In this document: positions 7,640 to 15,951 of the stretch, in pieces | Numbering within the stretch: position 1 is the stretch's first letter | Layout: the number at the start of each line of letters is the position of its first letter | Program-made: the position numbers and the translations under genes | Notes under the pieces: model-generated | The model's database searches: none | Told to the model about the DNA's origin: nothing | What the model saw: the letters and a program-made list of their open reading frames with translations, nothing else | Origin: DASQMT01 sp963827335 | GTDB lineage: Bacteria; Actinomycetota; Thermoleophilia; Solirubrobacterales; Solirubrobacteraceae | DNA: 64,000 nucleotides | Direction of reading: 5' to 3' | Assembly: GCA_963827335.1 (NCBI GenBank) | Contig: CAWHAP010000023.1 | Coordinates: 434,001-498,000 of the forward strand

Positions 7640-10209
7640 GCCGGCACCGCGGCCCCGGTCGCGCGGATGCGCTCGTTGTCCGGGTCGAAGATCGGCGTCG
7701 AGCCGGCGACGGCCACCGTGACCGGGAAGCGCTCGTGCATGTACTCGACCGCGAGCTGCTCGCCCACGACGGCATGCTCGGGCGGCAGGTAGGACATGAG
7801 CAGGTGCCTGCCGACCGACGGCCCGGCGCCCGCGCTCGTCACGAACGACCGGCGGCCCTTGGCGTCGGTGAGCGGCGCGCCGTCGCGGGTGACGATCGGC
7901 TCGCCGCCCAGCATGTAGCGCTTGCGGCCGTCGCCCGCCGTGTGGTCGTCGACGGTCAGCGTGCACATCACCGCGACCGGGTCGGCGGCGCGGTGCCCGA
8001 CGTGCGCCTCCTTGCCCACGAAGTCCTGGTCCTTGACCTTGCCCCAGGCCATGCCGGCCTCGACGACGTCGTACTCGCCGTCGAGCTCGAAGCCGAACGC
8101 GCGATAGCACTTCTCCAGCCGCCCGGTGGTGCCGTAGACGCCGATGCCGGCCGGGATCACGCCGTGGGGCGCCCCGGCCTCCGCGACGACGTCCCACAGC
8201 TTCGCGCCCTGCTCGATCGGGACATAGAGCTCCCAGCCCAGGTCGCCCACGTAGGAGATGCGCGACGCGAGCACGCGCAGCGAGTCGACCTCGATCGTGC
8301 GGCAGGTGCCGAAGGCGAAGCCCTCGTGCGAGACGTCGGCGCTCGTGATGCCGCCGAGGATGTCCCGCACGCGCGGGCCCCACAGGCCCAGCGTGCACCA
8401 GCTCGACGTGAGGTCGAAGACCTGCGCGTCGGCGCCCGCGTGGTCGGCGTACCACTTGAGGTCCGCCATCCCGTGGGCGCCGCCGGTGACGACGCGGAAG
8501 TGCTCGTCGCCGAGCCGCATCACCGTGAGGTCGGAGCGGAAGCCGCCGCGGGGCGTGAGCACCGGCGTGTAGACGACCTTGCCGTGCTTGACGTCCATCT
8601 GGCGCATCGAGACCTTCTGCACGCACTCGAGCGCGCCCGGGCCGACGACGTCGAAGATGCAGAACGCGGTGAGGTCGAACATCGCCGCGCGGTCGCGCAT
8701 GGCGAGGTGCTCGGCGTTGATGATCGGCGACCACCAGCGCGACTCCCACTCGGCCTCGCGCCCGGCGACGTCGTACTCCTCGACGAGGCCCTTGTTGCTC
8801 TCGTACCAGTGCGGGCGCTCCCAGCCGGCGGCCTCGTAGAACACCGCGCCCAGCTCGCGCTCGCGCGCGTGGAAGGGGGAGAGCCGGACGTCGCGGTTCG
8901 ACGCCCACTGCTCGGCGGGGTGGACGATGCCGTAGGTCTTGTTGAAGCCCTCTGACGCGCGCGCCCTGACGTGGGCGCGGCTCTTCTGGTGCTCGTAGAA
9001 GCGCGCGATGTCGGACGCCTGCAGGTCGATCTCGGGCTCGCCCTCGACCATCCACTCGGCGACCGCGCGGCCGACGCCCGGCCCCTCCTTGACCCACACG
9101 GCCGCGGCCGACCAGAGGCCCTTGACCTCGGGCGTCTCGCCCAGGATGGGGAGGCCGTCGGGGGTCAGCGAGAGCAGGCCGTTGATGGCGTACTTCACGC
9201 CGACGGACTCGTCGCCGACGATCTCCGGCATCAGCTCGAGCGCGTGCTCCATCTGCTGCACGAAGTCGTCCTCGGTGAACGGGAACTCCGTCGGCGAGAG
9301 CGCCGCCTCCTCGACGGAGGGGATCTCCTCGGGGTCGTGCAGGATCGGGCGGTGCGCGTAGGACCCGACCTCGAGCCCGCCGCCGTCCTGGCGCTCGTAC
9401 ATGTTCGTGTCCATGTCGCGCACGATCGGCCACTCGATGGACTGCTTGGCGTCCTTGAAGTGCGGCACCGGGCCGATGTCGATCATCTGGTGCACGGCCG
9501 GCGTGAGCGGGATCTTCGCCCCGGCCATCTCGGCGATCTTCGGGCTCCAGACGCCGCAGGCGACGATCACGTACTCCGCCTCGACGTCGCCGCGCGTGGT
9601 GCGCACGCGCTTGACGCGCCCGCCCTCGACGTCGAGGCCGAGGACCTCGGTGTTCGCCGAGACGGTGAGCGCGCCCATCTCCTGCGCGCGCTCGCGCATG
9701 ACCGTGCCGGCGCGGAGCGAGTCGACGACGGAGACGCCCTCGGAGTGGAAGCCGCCGACGATGACGGACTCGTCGAGGTAGGGGACGAGCTCCTTGACCT
9801 CGGCCGGGGTCACGATCGAGACGCCGTCGATGCCCCACGACTTCGCCGACGCCATGCGGCGGCGCAGCTCCTCCATGCGCTCCTCGGTGCGCGCGACCTC
9901 GATGCCGCCGCACACGGTGATCACGTCGAGCTCCGTGTACTGCTTGACGCTGTCGGCGGTCAGCGCGGTCATCTCGCGCGAGTGGTCGACAGGGAAGATG
10001 AAGTTCGAGGCGTGGCCCGTCGAACCGCCCGGGTTGGGCAGCGGGCCCTTGTCGAGCAGGATCAGGTCGGTCCAGCCGAGCCGGGCCAGGTGGTAGGCGA
10101 GGCTGTTGCCGACGATGCCCGCGCCGATCACGACCGCACGCGCCGTCGATGGCAGGGCGCGCGCCGCGCCGTCTTGGTTCTCCACGGTCGTCACCTCAGG
10201 GTCGGGCAT
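7636..10209 (-). CDS. Dimethylglycine/sarcosine dehydrogenase-like FAD-GcvT fusion
   Basis: An 857-aa flavoenzyme of the DMGDH/SarDH type that oxidatively removes N-methyl groups and hands formaldehyde units to THF. The N-terminal DAO domain has the dinucleotide loop GAGIVGNS (about residues 29-36) and GSTGHASNF, with His66 placed like the covalent-FAD histidine of the family. The C-terminal half is a GcvT-like aminomethyltransferase with its FAO/GcvT_C tail (for example DLTSSWCTLGLWGPR, ISYVGDLGWELYVP). It sits 30 bp after mttB and overlaps etfB. A TGATATATCA site lies 16 bp upstream. In the pathway it would convert dimethylglycine to sarcosine and/or sarcosine to glycine; the exact substrate cannot be read from the sequence. 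Confidence 0.9.
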   Translation of the reverse strand: MPDPEVTTVENQDGAARALPSTARAVVIGAGIVGNSLAYHLARLGWTDLILLDKGPLPNPGGSTGHASNFIFPVDHSREMTALTADSVKQYTELDVITVCGGIEVARTEERMEELRRRMASAKSWGIDGVSIVTPAEVKELVPYLDESVIVGGFHSEGVSVVDSLRAGTVMRERAQEMGALTVSANTEVLGLDVEGGRVKRVRTTRGDVEAEYVIVACGVWSPKIAEMAGAKIPLTPAVHQMIDIGPVPHFKDAKQSIEWPIVRDMDTNMYERQDGGGLEVGSYAHRPILHDPEEIPSVEEAALSPTEFPFTEDDFVQQMEHALELMPEIVGDESVGVKYAINGLLSLTPDGLPILGETPEVKGLWSAAAVWVKEGPGVGRAVAEWMVEGEPEIDLQASDIARFYEHQKSRAHVRARASEGFNKTYGIVHPAEQWASNRDVRLSPFHARERELGAVFYEAAGWERPHWYESNKGLVEEYDVAGREAEWESRWWSPIINAEHLAMRDRAAMFDLTAFCIFDVVGPGALECVQKVSMRQMDVKHGKVVYTPVLTPRGGFRSDLTVMRLGDEHFRVVTGGAHGMADLKWYADHAGADAQVFDLTSSWCTLGLWGPRVRDILGGITSADVSHEGFAFGTCRTIEVDSLRVLASRISYVGDLGWELYVPIEQGAKLWDVVAEAGAPHGVIPAGIGVYGTTGRLEKCYRAFGFELDGEYDVVEAGMAWGKVKDQDFVGKEAHVGHRAADPVAVMCTLTVDDHTAGDGRKRYMLGGEPIVTRDGAPLTDAKGRRSFVTSAGAGPSVGRHLLMSYLPPEHAVVGEQLAVEYMHERFPVTVAVAGSTPIFDPDNERIRATGAAVPA

Positions 10210-10224
10210 GGGCTGGGGGAGTCC

Positions 10225-10234
10225 TGATATATCA
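10225..10234. promoter_or_regulatory. TGATATATCA palindrome between mttB and the FAD-GcvT gene
   Basis: Perfect 10-bp palindrome in the 30-bp gap between the mttB stop and the ATG at 10209. It is identical to the site at 1509-1518. It could allow internal, separately regulated transcription of the dehydrogenase-etf segment. Confidence 0.55.
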
Positions 10235-10239
10235 CAGCT

Positions 10240-11698
10240 TCAGAAGGCCGGAGTGGGGACGGGCTCGTCGCCCAGCTCGATGCGACGGCGGGCCACGTAG
10301 TCGCGCAGGTTGTCGCGCACGGCGTCGTCGATCGGCGGCTGCTCGTAGGCCTCCAGCGTCTCGCGCCAGATGTTCGCCGCGCGCGCCGTGGCGTCCAGGC
10401 CGCCGTTCTTCTTCCAGCGGTCGAAGTTGTCCGTCGAGGACAGCAGGGGGCGGTAGAAGCAGTCGCGGAAGTGCATCAGCGTGTGCGCCGCGCCGAGGAA
10501 GTGCCCGCCGGCGCCGACCTCCTCGTGCGCGCCGAACGCGAGCGACTCCTCCGTCACTTCCAGCGGCTTGAACTCGTGCTTGAGCATCCGCAGGATCTCG
10601 ACGTCGACGATGAACTTCTCGTAGCAGGAGACGAGCCCGCCCTCGAGCCAGCCGGCCGCGTGCATGACGAAGTTCGCGCCGGCGAGGAACGTCGGCAACA
10701 TCGTCATCAGCGACTCGTAGGACGCCTGCGCGTCGACCACCGTCGACGCGTTCAAGCCCGCCGCCGGAGCGGAAGGGGAGGCCGAAGCTGCGCGCGATCT
10801 GACCGGTGCAGAGCAGTCCGATCGCCGACTCGGGGGTGCCGAAGCTCGGCGAGCCCGACTTCATGTCCGTGTTGGAGAGGAACGAGCCGAAGACGACCGG
10901 GCAGCCGGGGTTCACGAGCTGCGTGAGCGCGATGCCCGACAGCGCCTCGGCCATCTGCTGCACGAGCGTCGCCGGGATGGAGACGGGCGACATCGCGCCC
11001 ATGAGCAGGAACGGCGTGGTGATCACGGCCTGGTCGCGCCGGTTGTACTCGAGCATCGCGCTGAGCATCCGGTCGTCCCACCGCAGCGGCGAGTTGCAGT
11101 TGATCAGCGAGAGCGAGACGGGCGAGTCGGGCAGCGCGCCGCCGAAGGCGATCTCGCCCATGGCGATCGTGTCGCGCGCGTTCTCGGCCGAGATCACCGA
11201 GCCCTGGTAGGGCTTGTCGGACAGGGTCTGGAGCGCGTAGACCATGTCGAGGTGGCGCGAGTCCAGCGGCCGGTCCTCGGGCTCGACGACGGTGCCGCCC
11301 GCCGAGTCGAGCTCGGGGAACGACTGCGCGAGCTTCACGAAGTTCTCGAAGTCGGCCATCTTCGCGTCGCGCCGGGTGTCGCCCTCGCGCACGAACGGCG
11401 GGCCGTAGACGGTCGAGAAGACCATGTGCTTGCCGCCGATGTGGACGGTGTGGTCCGGGTTGCGGGCGGCCAGGTCGAACTCGCGCGGCGCCTTGGCGAC
11501 CTGCTCGAGCACGAACTCGGGGTCCAGGAAGACCTTCTCGCCCTCGACCTTCTGGCCCGCGGCGCGGAAGTACTCCACGGCCTCGGGCAGCATGAACTCG
11601 ATCCCCAGCTCCGAGACGATCCGCCGCCAGCCACGGTCGAGCGTGGCCATCGCCTCCTCGCTCAGGATCTCGTAGCGCGGCAGCTCGTTGACGTACAT
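10240..11698 (-). CDS. MttB-superfamily (non-pyrrolysine) methylamine:corrinoid methyltransferase, frameshifted
   Basis: About 485 aa once joined. It belongs to the trimethylamine methyltransferase (MttB) superfamily, whose non-pyrrolysine members such as MtgB demethylate glycine betaine. The N-terminal part starts MYVNELPRYEILSEEAM and runs to FGLPFRSGGGL. The next frame continues NASTVVDAQASYESL to the stop at 10240. The junction near 10750 has one extra base (CTTG where CTG is expected); there is no amber codon. Other family-like stretches are LINCNSPLRWD, GCPVVFGSF and GANFVMHAAGWLEGGL. SD-like GGAG precedes ATG 11698. It leads the minus operon and is divergent from the corrinoid-protein operon that would receive its methyl group. 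Substrate (betaine, proline betaine or carnitine) is inferred from context only. Confidence 0.88.
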
Positions 11699-11712
11699 GC
11701 GGCTCCAGTCCC

Positions 11713-11744
11713 TTGACGATCCTCGCTGCGATCGTAATATATCT
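11713..11744 (+). promoter_or_regulatory. Divergent promoter between mttB and iclR operons
   Basis: TTGACG (11713-11718) and TAATAT (11735-11740) are separated by 16 bp, a near-consensus promoter. The -10 lies within TAATATATCT (11735-11744), which resembles the TGATATATCA sites. GTG 11748 follows so closely that the iclR message should be leaderless. On the other strand the same AT core reads TATATT and could serve mttB, leaving a short leader with a GGAG. Confidence 0.6.
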
Positions 11745-11747
11745 TCC

Positions 11748-12533
11748 GTGGAACAAGAGTTTCAACCCGCATCGCCCGGTACGCAGAGCATCGACCGGGG
11801 CGCGCAGCTGCTGACGCTGGTGCTCGAGGCCGACGCGCCGCGCCCCCTCGGCGAGCTCGCCGCCGACGCCGGGCTGCCCAAGAGCACCGCCTCGCGCCTC
11901 CTCGGCGCGCTCGAGCGCAACGGCCTCGTCGAGCAGGAAGGGCTGCGCGGCGCGTTCCGCGCCGGCCCGGTGATGGCCCGCTACGCCGGGCGCGGCATCT
12001 CCGCCCGCCGGCTGATCGAGGCCGCCGAACGCCCGATGGCCGCGCTGGCCGACGCGACGGGCGAGACGATCAACGTCGCCGTGGCGGCGCCCGGCGGCGT
12101 GGAGCACCTCGCGCAGGTCGAGACCTCGCACTACCTCGGCACGAGCCACTGGGTGGGGCGCCGCGTGCCCTACCACTGCTCGGCGAACGGGAAGGTGCTG
12201 CTCGCCTTCGCCGCCGCGGGCGCCCAGGCGGGCGCGCTCGAGGCGCTGACCTCGAAGACCATCGTGGAGAAGGCGCTGCTCGGCGCCGAGCTCGAGCGGA
12301 TCCGCCGCGATGGCTTCGCCACCGCGGTCGACGAGCTGGAGCTGGGCCTCAGCGCGGTCGCCGCGCCGGTGCTCGACGAGTCCGGGCGCGCCGTCGCGGC
12401 GCTCAGTGTCTCAGGCCCCACGCTGCGGCTGTCGCCGCGGCGCGTGGCCGAGCTCCGTCCCATCGTCATCAAGCAGGCGCGGGCGCTCGGGGAGCAGCTC
12501 GGCCACCGTCCGGAGGGAGTGCACGCCGCATGA
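11748..12533 (+). CDS. IclR-family transcriptional regulator
   Basis: A 261-aa regulator heading the corrinoid operon. An N-terminal winged HTH (SIDRGAQLLTLVLEAD, then GLPKSTASRLLGALERNGLV) precedes the IclR effector-binding domain (GETINVAVAAPGG, YHCSANGKVLLAF, GFATAVDELELGLSAVAAPVL). GTG 11748 is chosen because the family begins only a few residues before SIDR and a good promoter ends right there; a longer frame from 11688 would read through that promoter. The stop overlaps the next ATG (ATGA at 12530-12533), so regulator and corrinoid protein are made together. It probably controls one or both divergent operons in response to a betaine-pathway metabolite; the ligand is unknown. Confidence 0.9.
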   Translation: MEQEFQPASPGTQSIDRGAQLLTLVLEADAPRPLGELAADAGLPKSTASRLLGALERNGLVEQEGLRGAFRAGPVMARYAGRGISARRLIEAAERPMAALADATGETINVAVAAPGGVEHLAQVETSHYLGTSHWVGRRVPYHCSANGKVLLAFAAAGAQAGALEALTSKTIVEKALLGAELERIRRDGFATAVDELELGLSAVAAPVLDESGRAVAALSVSGPTLRLSPRRVAELRPIVIKQARALGEQLGHRPEGVHAA

Positions 12534-13195
12534 CGCCAGAGGAGATCCTCAAGCTCCTGTACGACGAGACGCTGGTGGGCAACGCGCCCGCGGTGAAGGA
12601 CGGCGTCAACGAGGGCATCGCGCAGGGGATGGACCCCGGCGTGCTGCTCTACGACGCGCTGATCCCGTCGCTGGAGGAGGTCGGCGCGCGGTTCGAGCGC
12701 GGCGACTACTTCGTGCCCGAGATGCTGATCGCCGCGCGCGCCATGCAGGGCGCGCTGGACATCCTGCGCCCGCTGCTCGCCGAGACGGGCGCCAAGCCGA
12801 TGGGCAAGTTCCTCATGGGCACGGTCAAGGGCGACGTGCACGACATCGGCAAGAACCTCTGCAACATCATGCTCGAGGGCGCCGGCTTCATCGTCATCGA
12901 CCTCGGCGTCAACGTCCCGCCCGAGCGGTTCGTCGAGCAGATCAACGAGCACGAGCCCGACATCGTCGGCTTCTCCGCCTTCCTCACCACGACGATGCCG
13001 ATGTTCAAGGCGAACATGAACGCGCTGCAGAAGGCCGGCATCCGCGACAAGGTCGCGGTGATGGTCGGCGGCGCGCCCGTGACCCAGGAGTACGCCGACG
13101 CCGTCGGCGCCGACGGCTACTCGCCCGACGCCTCCTCCGCCGTCAAGAAGGCCAAGGAGCTGCTGGAGCAGCGCCGGGCCGCCGTCCCCGCGTAG
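12530..13195 (+). CDS. Corrinoid (B12)-binding methyl carrier protein, MttC/MtgC-like
   Basis: A 221-aa cobalamin shuttle that accepts a methyl group from the MttB-type enzyme and gives it to the MtrH-type enzyme. Residues 1-85 form the helical B12-binding cap domain. The Rossmann-like domain follows with GDVHDIGKN (about 101-109), where His104 is the lower cobalt ligand of the DxHxxG motif, then GFSAFLTTTM and VGGAPVTQEYADAVGADGY. Length and layout match corrinoid proteins of methylamine and betaine systems. The start overlaps iclR by 4 bp, and the next gene follows after a 12-bp gap with a strong Shine-Dalgarno sequence. Confidence 0.95.
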   Translation: MTPEEILKLLYDETLVGNAPAVKDGVNEGIAQGMDPGVLLYDALIPSLEEVGARFERGDYFVPEMLIAARAMQGALDILRPLLAETGAKPMGKFLMGTVKGDVHDIGKNLCNIMLEGAGFIVIDLGVNVPPERFVEQINEHEPDIVGFSAFLTTTMPMFKANMNALQKAGIRDKVAVMVGGAPVTQEYADAVGADGYSPDASSAVKKAKELLEQRRAAVPA

Positions 13196-13207
13196 ACAAG
13201 GAGACAG

Positions 13208-14077
13208 ATGGACACGGTTCTGCAGGGTCGGTCGAAGACCGTCATCATCGGTTCGACGCAGCCGTTCTGCATCATCGGCGAGCGGATCAACCCGACGGGG
13301 CGCAAGAAGTTCGCCGAGGAGCTGCGCGCGGACGACCTCTCGACCGTCGTGGTGGACACGGAGGCGCAGATCGCGGCCGGCGCCGACGTGCTCGACGTCA
13401 ACGCCGGCATCCCGCTCGTCGACGAGGCCGAGCTGCTGGCGAAGATGCTCCAGCTCGTCCAGGAGCACACGGATGCCCCGATCTGCATCGACTCCTCCGT
13501 GATCGAGGCGCTCGAGGCGGGCCTGTCGGTCTACGAGGGCAAGGCGCTCGTGAACTCGATCACGGGCGAGGACGACCGGATGGAGGAGATCCTCCCGCTC
13601 GTCGCCAAGCACGGCGCCGCCGTGATCGGCCTCGCCAACGACGAGACCGGCATCCCCGAGACGGCCCAGCAGCGGCTCGAGATCGCCACGAAGATCGTGT
13701 CGCGCTGCGGCGACTTCGGCATTCCGCCCGAGGACGTCGTGATCGACCCGCTGGCGATGACCGTCGGCGCCGACACCGAGGCCGTGACCACCACGCTCGA
13801 GGCGATCCGGCTGATCCGCGACCACCTCGGCGTGAACATGTGCCTCGGCGCCTCGAACGTGTCCTTCGGGCTGCCGCGACGGCACGAGCTCAACGCCGCG
13901 TTCATCCCGATGGCGATGGCCGCCGGCCTGACGAGCGCGATCATGAGCACGGCGCCGATCATCGTCGACCAGACCCGCGCCGCCGACCTCCTGCTCGGCC
14001 ACGACCCGTGGGGCGCGAGCTGGATCGCCGAGCACCGGTCGCGCGTCAAGGCCGCGGAGGCCGTGGCGGCCACGTGA
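13208..14077 (+). CDS. MtrH/MtgA-type methylcorrinoid:tetrahydrofolate methyltransferase
   Basis: A 289-aa pterin-binding TIM-barrel enzyme that transfers the methyl group from the corrinoid protein to tetrahydrofolate. Markers are IIGERINPTGRKKF near the N-terminus, the pterin-binding DVLDVNAGIP (about residues 60-69), PICIDSS, ALVNSITGE and CLGASNVSFGLPRR. It starts at ATG 13208 behind AAGGAGA. Its stop overlaps the GTG of the activator gene (GTGA at 14074-14077). In Desulfitobacterium, MtgA plays this part with MtgB and a corrinoid protein. Homologous MeTr proteins can also run in the opposite direction, but with a demethylase operon beside it the flow should be toward methyl-THF. Confidence 0.93.
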   Translation: MDTVLQGRSKTVIIGSTQPFCIIGERINPTGRKKFAEELRADDLSTVVVDTEAQIAAGADVLDVNAGIPLVDEAELLAKMLQLVQEHTDAPICIDSSVIEALEAGLSVYEGKALVNSITGEDDRMEEILPLVAKHGAAVIGLANDETGIPETAQQRLEIATKIVSRCGDFGIPPEDVVIDPLAMTVGADTEAVTTTLEAIRLIRDHLGVNMCLGASNVSFGLPRRHELNAAFIPMAMAAGLTSAIMSTAPIIVDQTRAADLLLGHDPWGASWIAEHRSRVKAAEAVAAT

Positions 14078-15951
14078 GCCCGCGTGAGCCGCAGCTGATC
14101 GAAGAGCTCGCCCCCACCGACGGGAACGAGCGCGCGCGGCTGCGGTTCCAGCCGGAGGGCCAGGAGGTCCGCGTGCCCAGCGGCACGCCGGTGTTCGACG
14201 CCGCGAGCTGGAACGGCATCGCGATCGACTCGACCTGCGGCGGGCACGGCACGTGCAAGAAGTGCAAGGTGCGCGTGCTGCAGGGCGACGTGCCGATCTC
14301 GGCGGTCGACCCGCGGGCGTTCTCGGCCGACGAGCTGCGCGACGGCTGGCGCCTCGCGTGTCGCGCGCCCGCGCGCGGGGACCTGGTGATCGAGGTGCCG
14401 CCGCTGCAGACGCGCCCGAAGGCGGCGCTCGTCGGCGTCGGCCGGCACGTGATCCTGCGGCCCTCGGTGCAGAAGCGCCACCTGGTGCTCGAGGAGCCGA
14501 CGATGGAGGACCAGCGCTCGGACCTCGAGCGCGTGCAGGACGCGATCGAGGACCTCGAGCCGCGCGCCGAGCTGGCCGTGCTGCGCACGATGGGCCGGGT
14601 GCTGCGCCAGGCGAACTGGAACGTGACCGCGGTCGTCTGCGACGACCTGCTGATCGACCTCGAGCCGGGCGACACGACCGCACGGCGCTTCGCGATCGCC
14701 TTCGACCTCGGGACCACGACCGTGGTCGCGACGCTGCTCGACCTCGAGACGGGCACGCCGGCCGCGGTGCAGTCGATGCTCAACCGCCAGCAGCCCTACG
14801 GCGCCGACGTGATCACGCGCATCTCGGCCACGATGATGGACGACGGCGCGCTCGACGCGCTGCAGGCGCGCGCGCAGGAGACGATGGCGCAGCTCGCCGA
14901 GGAGGTGTGCGCCGAGGCACGCGTGGATCCCGGCGAGGTCTACGAGATCACGGTGTGCGGCAACGTGACGATGACCCAGCTCGCGCTGGGCATGGATCCC
15001 GAGCCGCTCTCGATGGCCCCGTTCGTGGTCACCACCCACGCGCCGCCGCCGCTGCTGGCGTCGGACTTCGGCGTGCCCGTGCACCCCCGCGCGCCCGCGT
15101 TCGCGTTCCCGTCGCTCGGCGCGTACGTCGGCGGCGACATCGTCGCGGGCATGCTCGCCACCGGGCTCACGCGCGACAAGCGCCTGCGGCTCTTCATCGA
15201 CGTCGGGACGAACTCGGAGATCGCGCTCGGCAACCAGGACCGCGTCGTGGCCACGGCCGCGCCCGCGGGCCCCGCGTTCGAGGCCGCGCAGATCCGCTGC
15301 GGGATGCGCGCCGCCGACGGGGCGATCGAGGGGGTCAAGATCGCCGACGGCGAGATGACGCTCGAGGTGATCGGCGACATCGAGCCCGTCGGCATGTGCG
15401 GCTCCGGGCTCGTGGACTGCGTGGCCGAGCTCGTGGGTGCGGGGCTGCTCGACCACTCGGGCCGCTACGTGAGCGACGAGGTCGCCGCCGAGATCGCGCC
15501 GGAGCTGGCGGAGCGCCTGACGTACATCGGCAAGGAGCGGGTGTTCGTGATGCACTGGCGCGGCGGGGACCCGGCGAACGGCGTCTTCCTCTCCCAGCGC
15601 GACGTGCGCGAGCTGCAGTTCGCGAAGGCCTCGATCGCCACGGGCTGGCAGATCCTGCTCGGCGAGCTGGGCGCGCAGCCCGAGGACGTCGCGCAGGTCC
15701 TGCTGGCGGGCTCGTTCGGCGCGTACCTGTCGCCGGCGAGCGCGATCCGCATCGGGCTCGTCCCGCGCATGGCGCTGCCGCGGATCGTCTCGGCGGGCAA
15801 CGTCGCCGGCGAGGGGGCGAAGATCGCCGCGCTGAGCCACCGCGAGCGGGCGGAGGCGTACGCGATCGTGCGCGAGGTGCGCTACGTGGAGCTGTCGGGC
15901 CGGGCCGACTTCAACGACCGCTTCATCGACCAGCTCGCCTTCCCGGGATGA
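14074..15951 (+). CDS. ASKHA-domain reductive activator of corrinoid proteins (RamA/RACE type) with [2Fe-2S] domain
   Basis: A 625-aa ATP-dependent activator that reduces accidentally oxidised Co(II)-corrinoid back to Co(I). The N-terminal plant-type ferredoxin domain shows Cys55, Cys61, Cys64 and Cys96 (TCGGHGTCKKCKV and LACRA), as in RACo-type proteins rather than the 4Fe-4S RamA. The ASKHA ATPase domain begins around residue 207 with AIAFDLGTTTVVATLLDL, and includes VCGNVTMTQLALG, LFIDVGTNSEIALG, GMCGSGLVDCVAELV and VLLAGSFGAYLSPASA. GTG 14074 overlaps the upstream stop, and the stop overlaps the next ATG. It confirms that cobalamin chemistry, not only oxidation, is used here. In an aerobe its job would be continuous, since Co(I) is oxygen-sensitive. 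Confidence 0.93.
   Translation: MSPREPQLIEELAPTDGNERARLRFQPEGQEVRVPSGTPVFDAASWNGIAIDSTCGGHGTCKKCKVRVLQGDVPISAVDPRAFSADELRDGWRLACRAPARGDLVIEVPPLQTRPKAALVGVGRHVILRPSVQKRHLVLEEPTMEDQRSDLERVQDAIEDLEPRAELAVLRTMGRVLRQANWNVTAVVCDDLLIDLEPGDTTARRFAIAFDLGTTTVVATLLDLETGTPAAVQSMLNRQQPYGADVITRISATMMDDGALDALQARAQETMAQLAEEVCAEARVDPGEVYEITVCGNVTMTQLALGMDPEPLSMAPFVVTTHAPPPLLASDFGVPVHPRAPAFAFPSLGAYVGGDIVAGMLATGLTRDKRLRLFIDVGTNSEIALGNQDRVVATAAPAGPAFEAAQIRCGMRAADGAIEGVKIADGEMTLEVIGDIEPVGMCGSGLVDCVAELVGAGLLDHSGRYVSDEVAAEIAPELAERLTYIGKERVFVMHWRGGDPANGVFLSQRDVRELQFAKASIATGWQILLGELGAQPEDVAQVLLAGSFGAYLSPASAIRIGLVPRMALPRIVSAGNVAGEGAKIAALSHRERAEAYAIVREVRYVELSGRADFNDRFIDQLAFPG

Noticed and set aside
10735..10760. Possible pyrrolysine site in mttB, since the break falls near the region where methanogen MttB carries Pyl
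   Set aside because: There is no in-frame TAG at the junction. The break is a one-base insertion, and the downstream frame is a normal non-Pyl MttB sequence.
12310..14073. Open frame merging iclR, corrinoid and MtrH regions into the activator gene
   Set aside because: The upstream part is an off-frame shadow; the activator begins at GTG 14074, overlapping the previous stop.
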